From: Bagarius yarrelli
Lineage: Eukaryota; Chordata; Actinopteri; Siluriformes; Sisoridae
Direction of reading: 5' to 3'
Assembly (NCBI GenBank): GCA_005784505.1
Contig: VCAZ01000191.1
Coordinates: forward strand, 496,001-560,000
Length of the DNA: 64,000 nt
Each line of letters starts with the position of its first letter. Within the stretch, counting starts at the first letter, position 1. Shown here in pieces: positions 1-12,061 of this stretch. The position numbers and the translations under genes were made by a program. The notes under the pieces were generated by a model. That model was not told the origin of the DNA and ran no database searches. It worked only from the letters and a program-made list of their open reading frames with translations.

Positions 1-382
1 TCATAATAAAAGCTTAAATATTCCACAATAAAAGTGTTTTTACGGACTGTTTTTATCTGCTTGTTTAACTTAATATTAAATTGTTATATGATTTATTTTA
101 TTATCTCTCAGCGCTGCCGAATCCTCAGATCATCAGGTGTTGAACAGCAGCTCGGTTTAATGCATTCCTTTCCATAGCAACAGCCCACACACACACACAG
201 ACACGTTGACAAGCTGAGATTTTCTTTCTTTTATCAACTTACATAGAAGGGAATTTAAAAAAAACAGCTGAGAGAAACACTGCTTATAGCAGAGAGAACA
301 GGAAGTCCCCAACAATACATTCAACGGGAAAGGACAGGAAAAAGAAAAAAAAAATCAACTTGAAGGCAGTAGCAGTCTCTCT

Positions 383-413
<31 letters not shown>

Positions 414-544
414 AAAGTCTCTCTCTCTTTCTTTTTTTCTCATGCAGTTCCCCGGTTTTCCACATGGTGTCGCAGCGTGTTAAATAGTACCTGTTGCTCC
501 TGTTTCCAGTATACTGATGCTTCATCCAAGAATTGGCCCTGATC

Positions 545-589
<45 letters not shown>

Positions 590-872
590 TTTCTGTCACT
601 GAAATACAGCTGTCTCTATCAAGGAGAAGAGAACTAAATGGCGATGAATGTGATGATGATGATGATGATGATGACAATTAGGACGAAGGTAATTTGAAAG
701 CTATTGATCGCAGATAGATGATTAAAATGTAAACCTCTCTGGCTGAGGTGCTGAAGGTGTCTTTATCACTGACTACTTCACTGTGCTGTTAATTTTCATT
801 TTTTATTTTAATAAGAAAATGAGAATTAATCTTTATAATCCATTTAATGTACATCAAATAATCAAACACACA

Positions 873-918
<46 letters not shown>

Positions 919-1372
919 AATGTCAACGTGTCATATAAAGATGTGTCTGGTGTGAGTGTGTGTGTGTGCTCAGTAACAGAGGCGCCACAGCTCTTTAAGA
1001 ATCAAAGGAAAAGGGCGGAGTCAGGGAGGAAGTCTCTACCTGAAAATACAGGTGTGCACCACAATCAAAGCCCAGCTCTCTAAAATACTGACTCGCTACT
1101 TTAAACACAGGGCGCCACAGCTAGGGTGTGTGTGTGTGTGTGTTTGTGAGTGTGTGTTTGTGTGTGTGGGTGTGTGTGTGCTGGTAGGATTTGTGGATTT
1201 CCAGCACAGAGGAAATGCGGCATTGAGCAGCTGTGTGTTTGGGAATTTAGGGAGAGGAAGTTAGCATTAGTGTTAGCCAAAAGTGCTAACCTTGTGAGGA
1301 CATTATGTTACAGCACACACACATGCACACACATACGTACACACTGTCCTGCTAATTTCATACAGTCAGTTC
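1..1372. other. Intergenic, microsatellites only
   Basis: No gene is supported here. The stretch holds a CT run near 378-430, CA runs near 548-586 and 868-917, a short GAT run near 650-672 and GT-rich sequence at 950-970 and 1125-1180. Short open frames come from these repeats and have no recognisable domain. Confidence 0.6.
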
Positions 1373-2348
1373 TAGGTACACTGGACATACTGGCCACACT
1401 GGAAAACCTAGGCACACTAAGAATTCTGGGCACACTGGGAATACAGGGCAGACTGGGAATACTGGGGGCACTGGGAATATTGGGGACACTGGGAATACTG
1501 GGGACACTGGACAGACTGGGATAAGTAGGCAAGGCAAGGAAAAAAGCATTTATATAAACCTATATCAAAGTGCTCATTTAGTGAATGCAAAACTAAACAG
1601 ATGTGTTTTAAGTCTGGATTTAAAGATGGCTACTGATAGCTGAAAGCAAACTCCCCTTGTTAGAAGGTATGTCTAACTGACTTGATCTAAGTGATCTGAT
1701 TGGTTTACATTCAGTAAGCATATCTGAAATGTATGTAGGGTCCTATAGGCCGTTGAGTGATTTATAAATCAGTAACAGTACTTTAAAATCAGTCCTCGGT
1801 ATAACTGGCAGCCAGTGTTCAAACTTAAGGACCAATGTGATATGTTCGGCAGAGTCCTGTATGAGCTGCAGTTGTCTAATGGTCTTTTTGGGAAGGCCAG
1901 TCAGGGGTGCATTACAATAGTCTAGTCTACTATTAATAAAGACATAAACAAGAGTCTCCAGGTCCTGACTGGAAGGTTTTTGGTGGCAAGGTTTTTGAGG
2001 TAATAGTTTGCTTATTTTTTTCTTGCGTTTGACATGACTACTGAAACTAGGATCTGCCTCCAGATTCACACCACTAGATTCAACATATGTATTTACCTTA
2101 AGAATGTTTGTTTCCGAAGGCAATGATTTCAGTTTTCTCCTTGTTTAACTAAAAAACGTTTTGGCACATCCAACTGTTATTTTTATGAATGCATTCTCAG
2201 AAGGAGTCAGTAGCGCTGATGCCATTTGGCGATAGGTTAGGATAGATTGTATAGCTGTGATAGGCAATTTGGTTTTTTCTCATTACGGATTTTAAACATG
2301 GAATACTAGGCACATACTGGAATACTGGGCACACTGGGAATACTGGGC
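1373..2348. repeat. 12-base minisatellite split by an insertion
   Basis: Copies of a unit like 'cactgggaatac' run from about 1373 to 1523 and start again at about 2299-2348. Between them lies an unrelated LINE-like block, so the array appears to have been one array interrupted by a later insertion. Confidence 0.6.
1560..2290 (-). mobile_element. LINE fragment, C-terminal part of a reverse transcriptase ORF
   Basis: On the minus strand the frame at 1743-2123 carries the late reverse-transcriptase signature of L2/CR1-type fish LINEs, including the motif SRLDYCN followed by GLPKKTIRQLQLIQ, then a WLP motif and FKVLLLIYKSLNGL. The protein is interrupted and lacks its catalytic core, so it is a dead fragment. 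Bases between 1560 and 1740 look like the rest of the same element. The family is inferred from motifs, not from a search. Confidence 0.7.
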
Positions 2349-2544
2349 AAAAACGGGCAAAAAAAAACTGGGCTAAATCTAAAAGAATCTAAAAGTAATC
2401 GGGGCAGTAAAAGTAAATCTAGTGTAACAGTCAGATTCAGGACTTTAAACCTGTCTGTGTTGGTGTGTGTGATCATTTTGGGGGAAAACCAGTAAAACAT
2501 TGATTCATACTTTTTTTATTTTACACAGTAATATAGGCAGTCAG

Positions 2545-3395
2545 AAAGACAATTCAGAGACACAGACAGACAGACACACAGGCAAAGACAAACAGACAAA
2601 CTAATTGAAATGAGGACAGACAGATGGATGGACAGACAGCTATAAAGACAGACAGACAAACAAATTGAAATAAAGACAGGAAGATGAACAGATAGACAGA
2701 CAGCCAGACATTCAGAGACACAGACAGAGAGACAGACAGGGCATTTAGAGACAGACAGATCAACAGACAGTAAGACAAATATTCACAAACAAAGACAGAC
2801 ATAAAAACTAAGACATTCACAGACATAGACAGAAACTAAGACAGTCAGACAGACAAGCATGAAAACATTTAGAGACACAGAAAGAGATTTAGAGACATGG
2901 ACAGACAGGCAAAAACAGACAGAGACAAAGAAAGACAGAATGACATTCAGGCATTCAGACAGTCAGACAGTAAGACATTCAGATACACAGACAGATAGTC
3001 AGTGAGACAAACAGAAAGACATTCAGAAACTCAGAAAGATAAACAGACAATAAGACAGACATATAAATTTAGAGATGGACAAAGAGGCAGTCAGAGACAG
3101 AAAAACATTCAAAAATAAAGAGGGACAGACAGACAAAAAGAATAAATGAACTAAAGACAGACAGACAAAAGATTTTCATACACAGACAGACAGAACGACA
3201 TTTAGACATACAGAAGGAAAGACATTTAGAGTCCAGTACACAGACAGAGACACTGAGAGGAGCACGGAAAGACAGACAGACAAAAAAACATTCAGAGATA
3301 CCAGAAAGACAAATAGGCAGACAAACATAAAGACAAACATACATGAAAACAGGTAGACAGACAGACATATAGACAGACAGACAGAAATTTAGATA
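2545..3395. repeat. Degenerate GACA/GACAGACA tetranucleotide repeat
   Basis: About 850 bases dominated by 'gacagacaga' with frequent substitutions and short spacers such as 'catttagaga'. The long minus-strand open frames here (for example 3069-3629) are low-complexity Ser/Leu/Val/Cys strings generated by the repeat. Confidence 0.85.
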
Positions 3396-3556
3396 CACTA
3401 CATACACTAAGGATATGTGTAAATTATTATGGGATGTATAACAAAGCCATGTGGCTGAGTGTGAGACAGAGAGCAAATTAAGATAAACAATTATCTTACA
3501 CAAAAGAAACATGTCTACTGCAAACACAACATAAGACCTGTGTTTGTGTGTGTATG

Positions 3557-3599
<43 letters not shown>

Positions 3600-3839
3600 A
3601 AATATCCTTTTGTTTTTTCTCAGGGACAAAATGTAGCCATTATATTGTGTAATTTATGATTGTAAAATTGTATTATAAAATATATTTTTTTAATTTGGTA
3701 TACATAAACATACATAAAGACAGACAGACAAGCAGACAGACAGATCGACAAGATGACTGTGAGACGATGAAATTGTTTCCTGTCTGTCTAAGTTGTGTGA
3801 GTTTTCATCTAACAAGTTGAGACAGGAGTAAAACCTTGT

Positions 3840-3881
<42 letters not shown>

Positions 3882-5246
3882 CAGAGATCACAGATGTTTT
3901 CTGTTTGATGAGTGAAGCTGAGAAAGACTGCACATCAAGACTCAAGTTTCTCTCACTTTGTACTTGTCTCTCTCTCTCTCTCTGTCTGTCTCTATCCCTT
4001 ATTCTTTGTTTCTCTTTTTGCCCTACTCTCTTCTCATAAAAAATCATTTCAAAAGTATTTATTTGTTTAAAAAATAAAATAAAATATATTTACGCCAATT
4101 CTCAGATCTATGGACATTTGGTCCTTATCTTGACTGTCTCTCACAGCCCGGGCTGTGCACAGATATTTTGATAGGCACTGTCCCAAACCAATAGCACTAA
4201 AGGGGCAATTCGACAATTATAGAATTTGAAGAGAAGTCAGCATACTTTAAAAAAATTATAGACTTTATTGTGAATGTTTTGCTAGAACGTCACAATCATG
4301 CGATGCGATAAAAAGAGAAACAATTTAACGTTTTAAAACATTTTGATATTTGTATGTTCCTTTCGCAGCAAACCCTTTCTCTTAAGTGTCCTGAAAGACC
4401 CTAATAAATCTATAATTTACACTGTACTAATAAACAACTGATTTAGAACATTTATAATACATTTTTAACTATTTAATATAGTTTTAATGATATATTATAA
4501 ATATAGTGTTTTCTAGTAATAGCATCGAGTAGGAGAAGTGATAATAATATTAAAAAACACTAGGTACAATATTAGTTTGCTAAATATTCTATAGCAGGAC
4601 GAGAGGGGCACCGAGACATATTTTGAAAATGTAATTTTTAAATATATGTTTATCACATATTTCATTTTTGAATTTCAAACTAAAAATCCTCCTAGTTATT
4701 AAGGTAGTGTAATTATTTGTTAGAATTGCCAAACAGAACAATACAGTCAACACAAATCTGATGAAGAAGATGCTACTGCACATCAAGAAAATTCAAAGAG
4801 ACAACAAAATGACCAATCGGTTGGAAAAGAGAAAAAGTCGATTCAAAATGTAGGAAGTTTAAAAAACCAAAGTGGACGAAAGACTATTTTTTTTTAAAAT
4901 CGGAAATATGTTTGTTTGTCTCATCTGTCATTTTTCATCTTTTTTTGAGCAGTAATGTAATAGATCCGCAGGATCAGGATTTTTTATTTATTTATTTATT
5001 ATAAAATAAATAAAATCATCAGAAAACTTTCACAATAATAATACCGGCAGTGGAGTCAATTCCGTCTATGTTATTTTTGTTACAGACCCACTCCCATTAC
5101 AAAAAAGGAACAAAGATCTTTACAGAAAAACATTTGGGGACAGGGCCGGTTCTAGGCATGGGCAGGGGTGGGCTGAGCCCACCCAAATGTCTGCCCTGTC
5201 AAAATTTGTTAAAGATAGCGGTATACAAATATGTTTTTATTTTATT
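3396..5246. other. Intergenic; AG and GT runs, then AT-rich degraded repeat
   Basis: Contains an AG run at about 3560-3598, a GT run at about 3845-3881 and a CT-rich patch near 3967-4000. From about 4135 to 5215 the sequence has blocks typical of decayed fish DNA transposons, for example the 'cagggccggttctaggc' block near 5141 and a GC-rich patch near 4146. I see no intact ends and no transposase frame. Confidence 0.4.

Positions 5247-5342
<96 letters not shown>
5247..5342. repeat. (TATC)n microsatellite
   Basis: Roughly 24 near-perfect copies of 'tatc' with one interruption near 5280. Confidence 0.95.
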
Positions 5343-5751
5343 GTAAATATTTACTTAATCTTTCTCTTATATCACTTGAATATTTAATTTAGTTGGCCAA
5401 AACCTTTTTTCTTTTTTGTTATATTGTCCAGTCATTAACCATTTAATTGGCAAAATAACCCTTAGTTTAACATTTAAAAAACATTTTAATGCTTATATTG
5501 ATTAATTTAATATAATATGTGTTCATCGTCAAGCCCAAGCAAGACTATTAAAACAACAATATTTTTGCTATTTCCCCAGTTGCCCACCTGGGATATCTGA
5601 CTGCCCAGCCTTCTATGGTTGCCAAGAACCAAGGGGAGTTAAAGAATAAATCAGCAGTGAAGCAAATTTCCGTGTGTTGAAGAACCCACAGGTATTAGAA
5701 CTCAGTCTGATGTGTCGCTGCAACAGGTGGAGTTTCCTCCCAGTCCCCAGC

Positions 5752-5809
<58 letters not shown>

Positions 5810-5859
5810 ACGTGGTCAGTTTTTCTTTAACTGAAATGTTTAAATTGAGGATTGTGCGC
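5343..5859. other. Intergenic with (GT)n
   Basis: AT-rich sequence with no supported gene. A pure GT run of about 55 bases lies at 5754-5808, just upstream of the CpG-rich block. Confidence 0.6.
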
Positions 5860-6118
5860 GCGCGGTACAGTTCTGTGCTGAAGGGACTCTGGAGCTGAGA
5901 GCTGCTATATGGAGAGATTAGCATTAAACTCCATACTTCCGCTCGCAGTTTCCTTCATCTTCAAAGAGCCGCGCGGGGGGAAAGGTGTGGCTACGACAAA
6001 CACGTCATAAAGTAAGTCCTCGCGCGCACATCCGATCCTGTGAGGTATGTCGGAGAGACTTCCAGAGGCGCGTGCGGAGGAAGCAGCCAGGTGAAGCGGC
6101 TCACCGTCACACAGGTAA
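5860..6118 (+). promoter_or_regulatory. CpG-rich block, possible promoter and first non-coding exon
   Basis: CpG density rises sharply here against AT-rich surroundings (runs such as 'gtgcgcgcgcgg', 'gagccgcgcgggg' and 'cctcgcgcgcaca'). It ends near 6112-6118 with 'cacacaggtaaaa', which fits a 5' splice site. The next coding exon downstream on this strand is the Sp6-type exon, which starts at a good splice acceptor near 10,090, so this block could be its untranslated first exon. That link is inference; transcript data would decide. Confidence 0.35.
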
Positions 6119-8332
6119 AAACCAAAACTTGATTCACCTTCTTTAAAAAAAAACAAAACAAAACTACTCTGCAAAAAACAGATTTAAATCTTTACAGGAA
6201 ATAATTCTAAAAGAGTTTAAACAATTATCAACAAGCGCGCGCGGCTTAATTCAGCTGCAAAGTGAATAAATGACAACTAAAATATTTTTAAGGGATGAAA
6301 TAATTCAAGAAAACACGGGACATTTCGTTTGAAAAGAATCAGACAATTGTAGTGGGTGTGTAACTAATATTTGATATTTTTCAATTTCAGTATAAGTTAA
6401 AAATTATTTGCTTTAGATGTTATCAAGATATATATATATATTTGGGGTTTTTTTTGTTTTTTTAAAATTATTTTTAGAGAGGTGCTCCTATCTGTGTGCG
6501 TGTCTGTGTGTGTGTGTGTGTTCTGTTTTTCCTGGTTGGTTGCTTGTATTCCACAGTTAGTTTATAGGTATTTTTTCCGAAACAAATCTTCGTAAATTTG
6601 TGTGTTTTGTAGTCTATGTCGAGGTCTGTGTGTATCTGGTTGTGTGTTTAAATCTGAACTCGCTTTAAAATCTGGTGGTGTTTCTGTGTTCAGTCGTTCC
6701 GTCAATGGTTTGTACTGGTCTGTTCTGGTCTGTTCTAGTCTGTTCTGGTCTGTTCTGGTCTGTTCTGGTCTGTTCTGGTCTGTTCTGGTCCAGGGCTTTG
6801 GTAAATTCAGATGATCTAATGTCTGCCAGCTGAGACTGGTCTTAACCAACAGTGTGATGAGAGCTGCTCTTCTCCCCACACTCACCATCGGTCTCATGAT
6901 CTTTACCACACTGCTGATGAGGAGATTTATCAGATTGAGTGTGTAATAAAAGCAACCTGAACTCAATTCGGCACTATGTTCAGATTCTATCAGATTAAAT
7001 ACATTCCGTTTTATTCTGTTTCGTTAAAGCTGTTTAGGAAATAAACTTCTTTTGTATCATAGTTAAAGTGAGTCCTTTATTTTTATATCTGTTTGTTCCA
7101 AAGACACGGTTACAGTGTAAAAGCGGTTAAAATGTTAGCAAGAACAACACATATATTAGACGGATTAATAAAAACAGAGTTCTAATTTAATCCCTCACTC
7201 TGGAGTCACTTCGAGGACAAGGTTTCTCTTAGGATTTCTTTCTCAATTTAGATTATGAGATAAAATCTATTAAATCGTTCAATTAATTTTTACAAATTTT
7301 TGTAAAGCTGTTTTTGTGTCAAAATTCTTTTTTTAATTAAAAAAAACCCCAAACAGAATGGAATTAAACTCTTACACTGCTGTGCCACTGACGCTGGTAG
7401 GAACTGCTTAGACTTTTAGACTTAGCTGAGAAAATCACAGAAACACAATAACACACAGTTAATAAACACCTTTGTTAGTTCCGGTGTTTTTCAGTTTATA
7501 TTTCTGTAGGTACAGACTTTAAAACTTATACAACAGAATGTACAGTTTATAAACTCCAAGACTTTCTGTTTAAATGTTTGTTTGCTTTTGCTTTTTAAAG
7601 TTAAAGTTAGAGTTAAAGTTAGAGTTAGGAAAAATGAATAATTAATGATAAACAGAAATATAAAGCAATACTGTAATTAAAACTGTATCAGTCTCCAGTT
7701 TGTGGCTGTAATGTGTGATATTACTGCAGGGGAAGAGGCTTTAGAGTTCAGGAGTAATCATCAGTGTCTCACTAAAACACACACACGCACCTCCGTCTGT
7801 CTCTTGGACGTGCCATTGAGGTGCAATCAGCGTCTGCAGCTGGTCATCATGTTTATAGTTTAAGTAAAGTTTAATTTTGGCACTGCAGTGTATGAGCACA
7901 CACAGTTTAAAATAAAAGCATGTTTTATATTTAAGCAACAGTTTAGGTTGGACAAATCACTTACTGTTTTAGCAAGAGAATGTCCCTGTGCACAAAGCCC
8001 CTAATCTTCATGAAGACATGCTGTGTTCTGGTTGGATTGGAAAAACTCGAGTGTCCTGTACAGAACTCTGACTCCGACCCAACCCCACTGAACACTTTTA
8101 GGATGAACTGGAACACCGACTGCACCCCAGACCTCCTCCTCACCCAAATTAGTCTCAATAATCTCATTCATACATTATGTGTCTATAAAATGATCTCATT
8201 GATCCCCATCCCCAAAGTCACGTGACAAAATTGAGTCAATCCCAAGGACAAAATTGAGTGGAGAACATGTACAAATGTCTGAAGGTTATTGGATTAACTT
8301 CTGGAATAGGATATTTAACCAGCAGGGAGGTG
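6119..8332. other. Non-coding; putative sp6 intron or intergenic
   Basis: AT-rich sequence with no convincing exon. A perfect decamer repeat ('tctgttctgg', about 8 copies) lies at 6715-6792, and short CA/GT patches occur elsewhere. Open frames at 6562-6966 and 7961-8225 have no recognisable domain. Confidence 0.5.
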
Positions 8333-8512
8333 GGGAGTGGAAGCTCAGTGGTTAAAGTGTTCTGGTGCTGATCGGAAGATCGAGGGTTTAATTTTCAGCA
8401 CCAACAAACTGGCAGTGCTAAGCGATGCCCTTAACTCTCAACTGCTTAATTAGAAAAAAAAAAATAGATAAATGTAAGTCGCACTGATTAATGGTACCTG
8501 CCAAATATTGGC
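8333..8512 (+). mobile_element. tRNA-derived SINE copy
   Basis: Resembles the other SINE copies in this window. It has a tRNA-like head ('aagctcagtggttaaagtg'), a degenerate B box near 8385, a 'cagcacca' block, a 'cccttaactctcaactgctt' block and a tail 'gataaatgtaagtcgc'. It is diverged and surely inactive. Confidence 0.75.
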
Positions 8513-9333
8513 AGACATGAAACTGCCTAATTTAAAACAAATATCCAAATTCAAAAAAACATCCCAAAATCCCCAGGTTAGCTAAACCCTAGGTGTGTGT
8601 GGGTGAGAGAGAGAGACAGAGATCAGAGTGTGTAGTCAGGGTGTCGAGAAACCAGAACATTCAGAAGAGAATATCATTTTTATCGTCCTATTGTTCTATA
8701 AAAACTGCTTAGTGCCTCAGACCCTGAGAACCTGCTGGGTTCTGCGCTGGGTGGCAGCTGTACAATCGCTTTTAGAATGTTCTAAGATTCACAGGCTGTG
8801 GATTGATTATAACAGAATGGTAGGGACCAATGACCACACAGCTTTATATGTGCAGTGCAGTTTAAAAATGCAGTTCACACTGAGTCCACTACACACACAC
8901 ACACACACAACACTGGCCCCACTAAGTCTCCCCTCTGTTTACGGCTTTTACCAAGTCCATACACCAAAAGCTTATGTGCACACACATACACACACTGTGT
9001 TAGCTCTGTGTGTGTGTTCTTGTGTCTACAGGATCTCCTATGGTGTTCAGGCTTAAACGGATTAAGTGACTGCGTTTGTGTTTCGAGTGATCCCTAATTC
9101 CCATGCTCTAAATCAACCCCCTCTTCCCACACGCACACACACACATGCACACACTCACATATCATAAGAAGCATAAATGTGTTGTGTGGTTATGTGTACG
9201 ATTTAAACAATGACCAAAAACACTTGGTATGTGTGTGTGTGTGTGTGTGAGCGCGCGTGAGGTGGTGGCATGCTGCCAAGCTTCATTTGTACGTCTGTCT
9301 AGCAGACAGTTAAACCTGTTTTTTTTTAATAAA

Positions 9334-9396
<63 letters not shown>

Positions 9397-10089
9397 CAGT
9401 TCCTCTTTAAATCTCTGTCAAGATTCAAGAGTCTCTATCTCTTTTTTCCCGGTAGGCGGGGCTACAGCTGTCAGCAGGTCTTCACAGCTGGAATCCCCCT
9501 TCCTGCTATAAACGCCCCCCACACATACAAACATACACACACGCAAAATTTTACAATGTTTTACATACTGTAAGTTGTTACTTCTACTTATATATAAGAC
9601 TGTTGTAATAATTTGTTCATAAACACACACACTTCCTTTAAATAGTGTTTCCTTTAGAATGTGGGAAGTACCTAGCAGTTTAGATACGTGTTTGTGTGTG
9701 CGTGTGTGCCAAGTTTAGACACGTTTTTATGTCTTTCTTCACTATGTATGTGTGAGTGTGTCTATTGGTTGGGGGAGTCAAAGCCATCAGCACCAAGATA
9801 AGTGTAAGCCACTGCTGTCAACAAGTGTGAGTGTATGTTTGTGTGTGAGAAAGAGAAGGAGCGACAGGAAGCTTTCCTGCATATAAACATGGAAATAGTG
9901 TTTTATTAAACAGTGACCAACACTAAACAAACAAATAAACAAACAAGCATAACTCTGGTAACGCCTGCTGTAACAGACCTGCCGTAACACTCTCAATACA
10001 CACTGTGGTGTCATATATACAGTATATGATTTTTCTCAGCTTGAGAAACATAGGTTTTGTTACTGATGAAGTTTTTTTTTTCTTCACAG
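8513..10089. other. Non-coding with CA/GT runs upstream of the Sp6 exon
   Basis: Contains CA runs near 8890-8908 and 9336-9392, a GT run near 9231-9249 and no exon I can support. It ends with a pyrimidine-rich tract and 'ttcttcacag' at 10,080-10,089, the likely splice acceptor of the Sp6 coding exon. Confidence 0.5.
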
Positions 10090-10209
10090 ATCTTATTTCA
10101 TTAGTACCTTCAGACCAGCGAGTCTGCAATGTGCTGAAAAAAAGCTGACCTCTTCAAATAAACCTCCAGAAACACCTCACTCAAAGCAAACAGCACACAC
10201 CCGCTCACC

Positions 10210-11107
10210 ATGGCACACCCATACGAGCCTTGGCTGCGTGCAGCGCCCCCTGGAGGCCCGGAGGAGGTAGGCATGTCTGGCTGGTGGGATCTGCATGGTG
10301 GAGCTGCAGGAGGCTGGATGGACCTTCAGGGGTCTGCAGCACTAGGGGTCGGGGGCGGGGCCATGGCTCAGGGTGGCTCCATGGGCCTGCAGCCAGCAGT
10401 CAACACCTACAACTCTGAGGCTCAAATGTGCTGCCTGCCATCGTCGCCACACGCTGGTCCACTCTACCCCTCTGACGGCTTTAAAATGGAACCTCTGGCA
10501 CCAGACATGCTGCACACTCCACATCACTCCCCCTCCTTTTCCCTGGAGGAGGTGCAGGAGGGAGCAAGCGGTTCTGCTCGACCCAAATCACAGCGTCGGT
10601 CTGGAACCAGGGCTCCGGGTCAGACGGCCTGTCGCTGCCCAAACTGCCTGAGCGCGGAGTCACTGGGAGCCAACAATGATGGCGACGACGCCAACAAACG
10701 CAAACCTACACAACTGTCACATCCCGGGCTGCGGGAAGGCTTACGTGAAAACATCACACCTGAAAGCTCACCTCCGCTGGCACAGTGGTGACCGACCCTT
10801 TGTCTGCAACTGGCTTTTCTGTGGGAAACGTTTCACGCGCTCAGACGAGCTTCAGCGCCATCTGCAAACGCACACCGGTGCCAAGCGCTTCTCCTGCACC
10901 GTTTGTCCACGTGTCTTCATGCGCTCAGACCACCTGACGAAGCACATGCGTGTTCATGAGGAGCAGGGAAGCACAGAAAACAACTCACCTGCCTCCATCA
11001 GTGACGGAGCGCTGACCTCTGCTCCGCCCAGTGGGGCCACGCCCACCCTGCGACTGAAGAGTGAGAGCAGTGCTAGTGGAGATGAAACACCTGCAAATAA
11101 CACCTAA
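10210..11107 (+). CDS. sp6: Sp6-type Sp/KLF zinc-finger transcription factor, frame broken once
   Basis: A DNA-binding regulator of the Sp family that binds GC boxes. The single coding exon follows a splice acceptor at 10,089, and an in-frame stop lies upstream of ATG 10,210, which has a good context (caccATGG). Early motifs HPYEPWL and WWDLH match the Sp6/8/9 group. The Btd box CRCPNC lies near 10,630. Three C2H2 fingers follow (CHIPGCGKAYVKTSHLKAH; CNWLFCGKRFTRSDELQRH; CTVCPRVFMRSDHLTKH). The HSGDRPF linker and HLQTHTG favour Sp6 over Sp7 or Sp8. The frame of the N-terminal half and Btd box is frame 1; the fingers are in the next frame. The switch lies near 10,705, where one C too many in 'aaacct' would explain it. 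The Sp6 N-terminus (the MLTAVCG-type start) is absent. Without the break the protein would be about 298 residues. A sequencing indel is the likeliest reason, but a decayed gene is possible. Confidence 0.8.
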
Positions 11108-11987
11108 CCACCTACAAACAGAACACTTCCTTAGCCCCAAAACCAATGCTAAACTCCACTGTATGGCTTATGTTAACACTAAACTACTCCATGTTAGCAT
11201 AATTTAGTAAAGAATCTTAATGTTAGCATGAACTGGAGGTCACTGACTTAAAGTGGACGTTAGCCTTTTAACATTGAAGTTTATTAGCTGCAGCATTAGC
11301 TGTCACCTGAGGCATTATTAATGCTAAAGTTCGTAACACCAATATGTCACTGAATAAGGCACTAGCTCTAAAGCATTAGCTGTTAACTCTGTTTTTCACT
11401 TTTTAAGGCAGTTAACATTGTTTTATAGAACCAAAATAGACCATTAGATCTGTTAGCATGAACTAATTAGCACTGGATAGCAATGAGTTGGTTTTTTTTG
11501 TAGTTTGTAGTTTTTTGCAACAACAAGAACTAGGACTGAATTAGCAAATTATCAAAATAAACAATTATCACTGCAGAATATCAATAATCAGTGTGCTGTT
11601 AGCATTAGCTGGTTAGCACAAAATAATAATGCTTAAGTTAGCATTAGGTTAGTAATAGTGGCATTAGCACTGATTTAAACGGCTAACAGAGCTGATGTTA
11701 ATTCATTTTAGCACTGACTGTGGTATTATCTGATGTTAGGAGTGTCAGTAGAGCCATATGAATGAGTAACCTGTAGCGAAGATACAATTAACACAGTCAT
11801 TAGAGTTAATACTGTTTACATTAGTGTTGCTAATAATAGTGATTACTGTTAGCAGCTCACACACACGCACACACACATATACAAACACACACTTGTGTCT
11901 GACCTTCAATTAAATATTTAATATTTTTTTATTTACGAGTGTAATTTATTAAAGAACAGAGACTCAAACTAATTTTATGTATAGCCG

Positions 11988-12018
<31 letters not shown>

Positions 12019-12061
12019 CAATAACAATAATAGTAATAATGAGGTGTTGTGTTTCAATAAA
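11108..12061 (+). other. sp6: sp6 3' untranslated region
   Basis: About 950 bases after the stop with many copies of 'ttagcat'/'gctaa', a small CA patch near 11,862 and an AAT/AAC repeat at 11,990-12,030. It ends at the poly(A) signal AATAAA at 12,056-12,061. A second AATAAA-like site lies near 12,126. Confidence 0.5.
12056..12061 (+). terminator. sp6: Poly(A) signal, sp6
   Basis: Perfect AATAAA about 950 bases after the stop codon, followed by a T-rich region near 12,094-12,125. It is the best candidate 3' end before the convergent integrin gene. Confidence 0.45.

Noticed and set aside
3069..3629. 186-codon minus-strand frame
   Set aside because: Product of the GACA repeat and an AG run; no domain and no splice context.
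8628..9056. 142-codon plus-strand frame
   Set aside because: Contains His/Thr runs from CA repeats and no recognisable domain; no splice support.
10676..10712. Programmed ribosomal frameshift in sp6
   Set aside because: No slippery heptamer or clear downstream structure, and no precedent in Sp factors; an indel is simpler.
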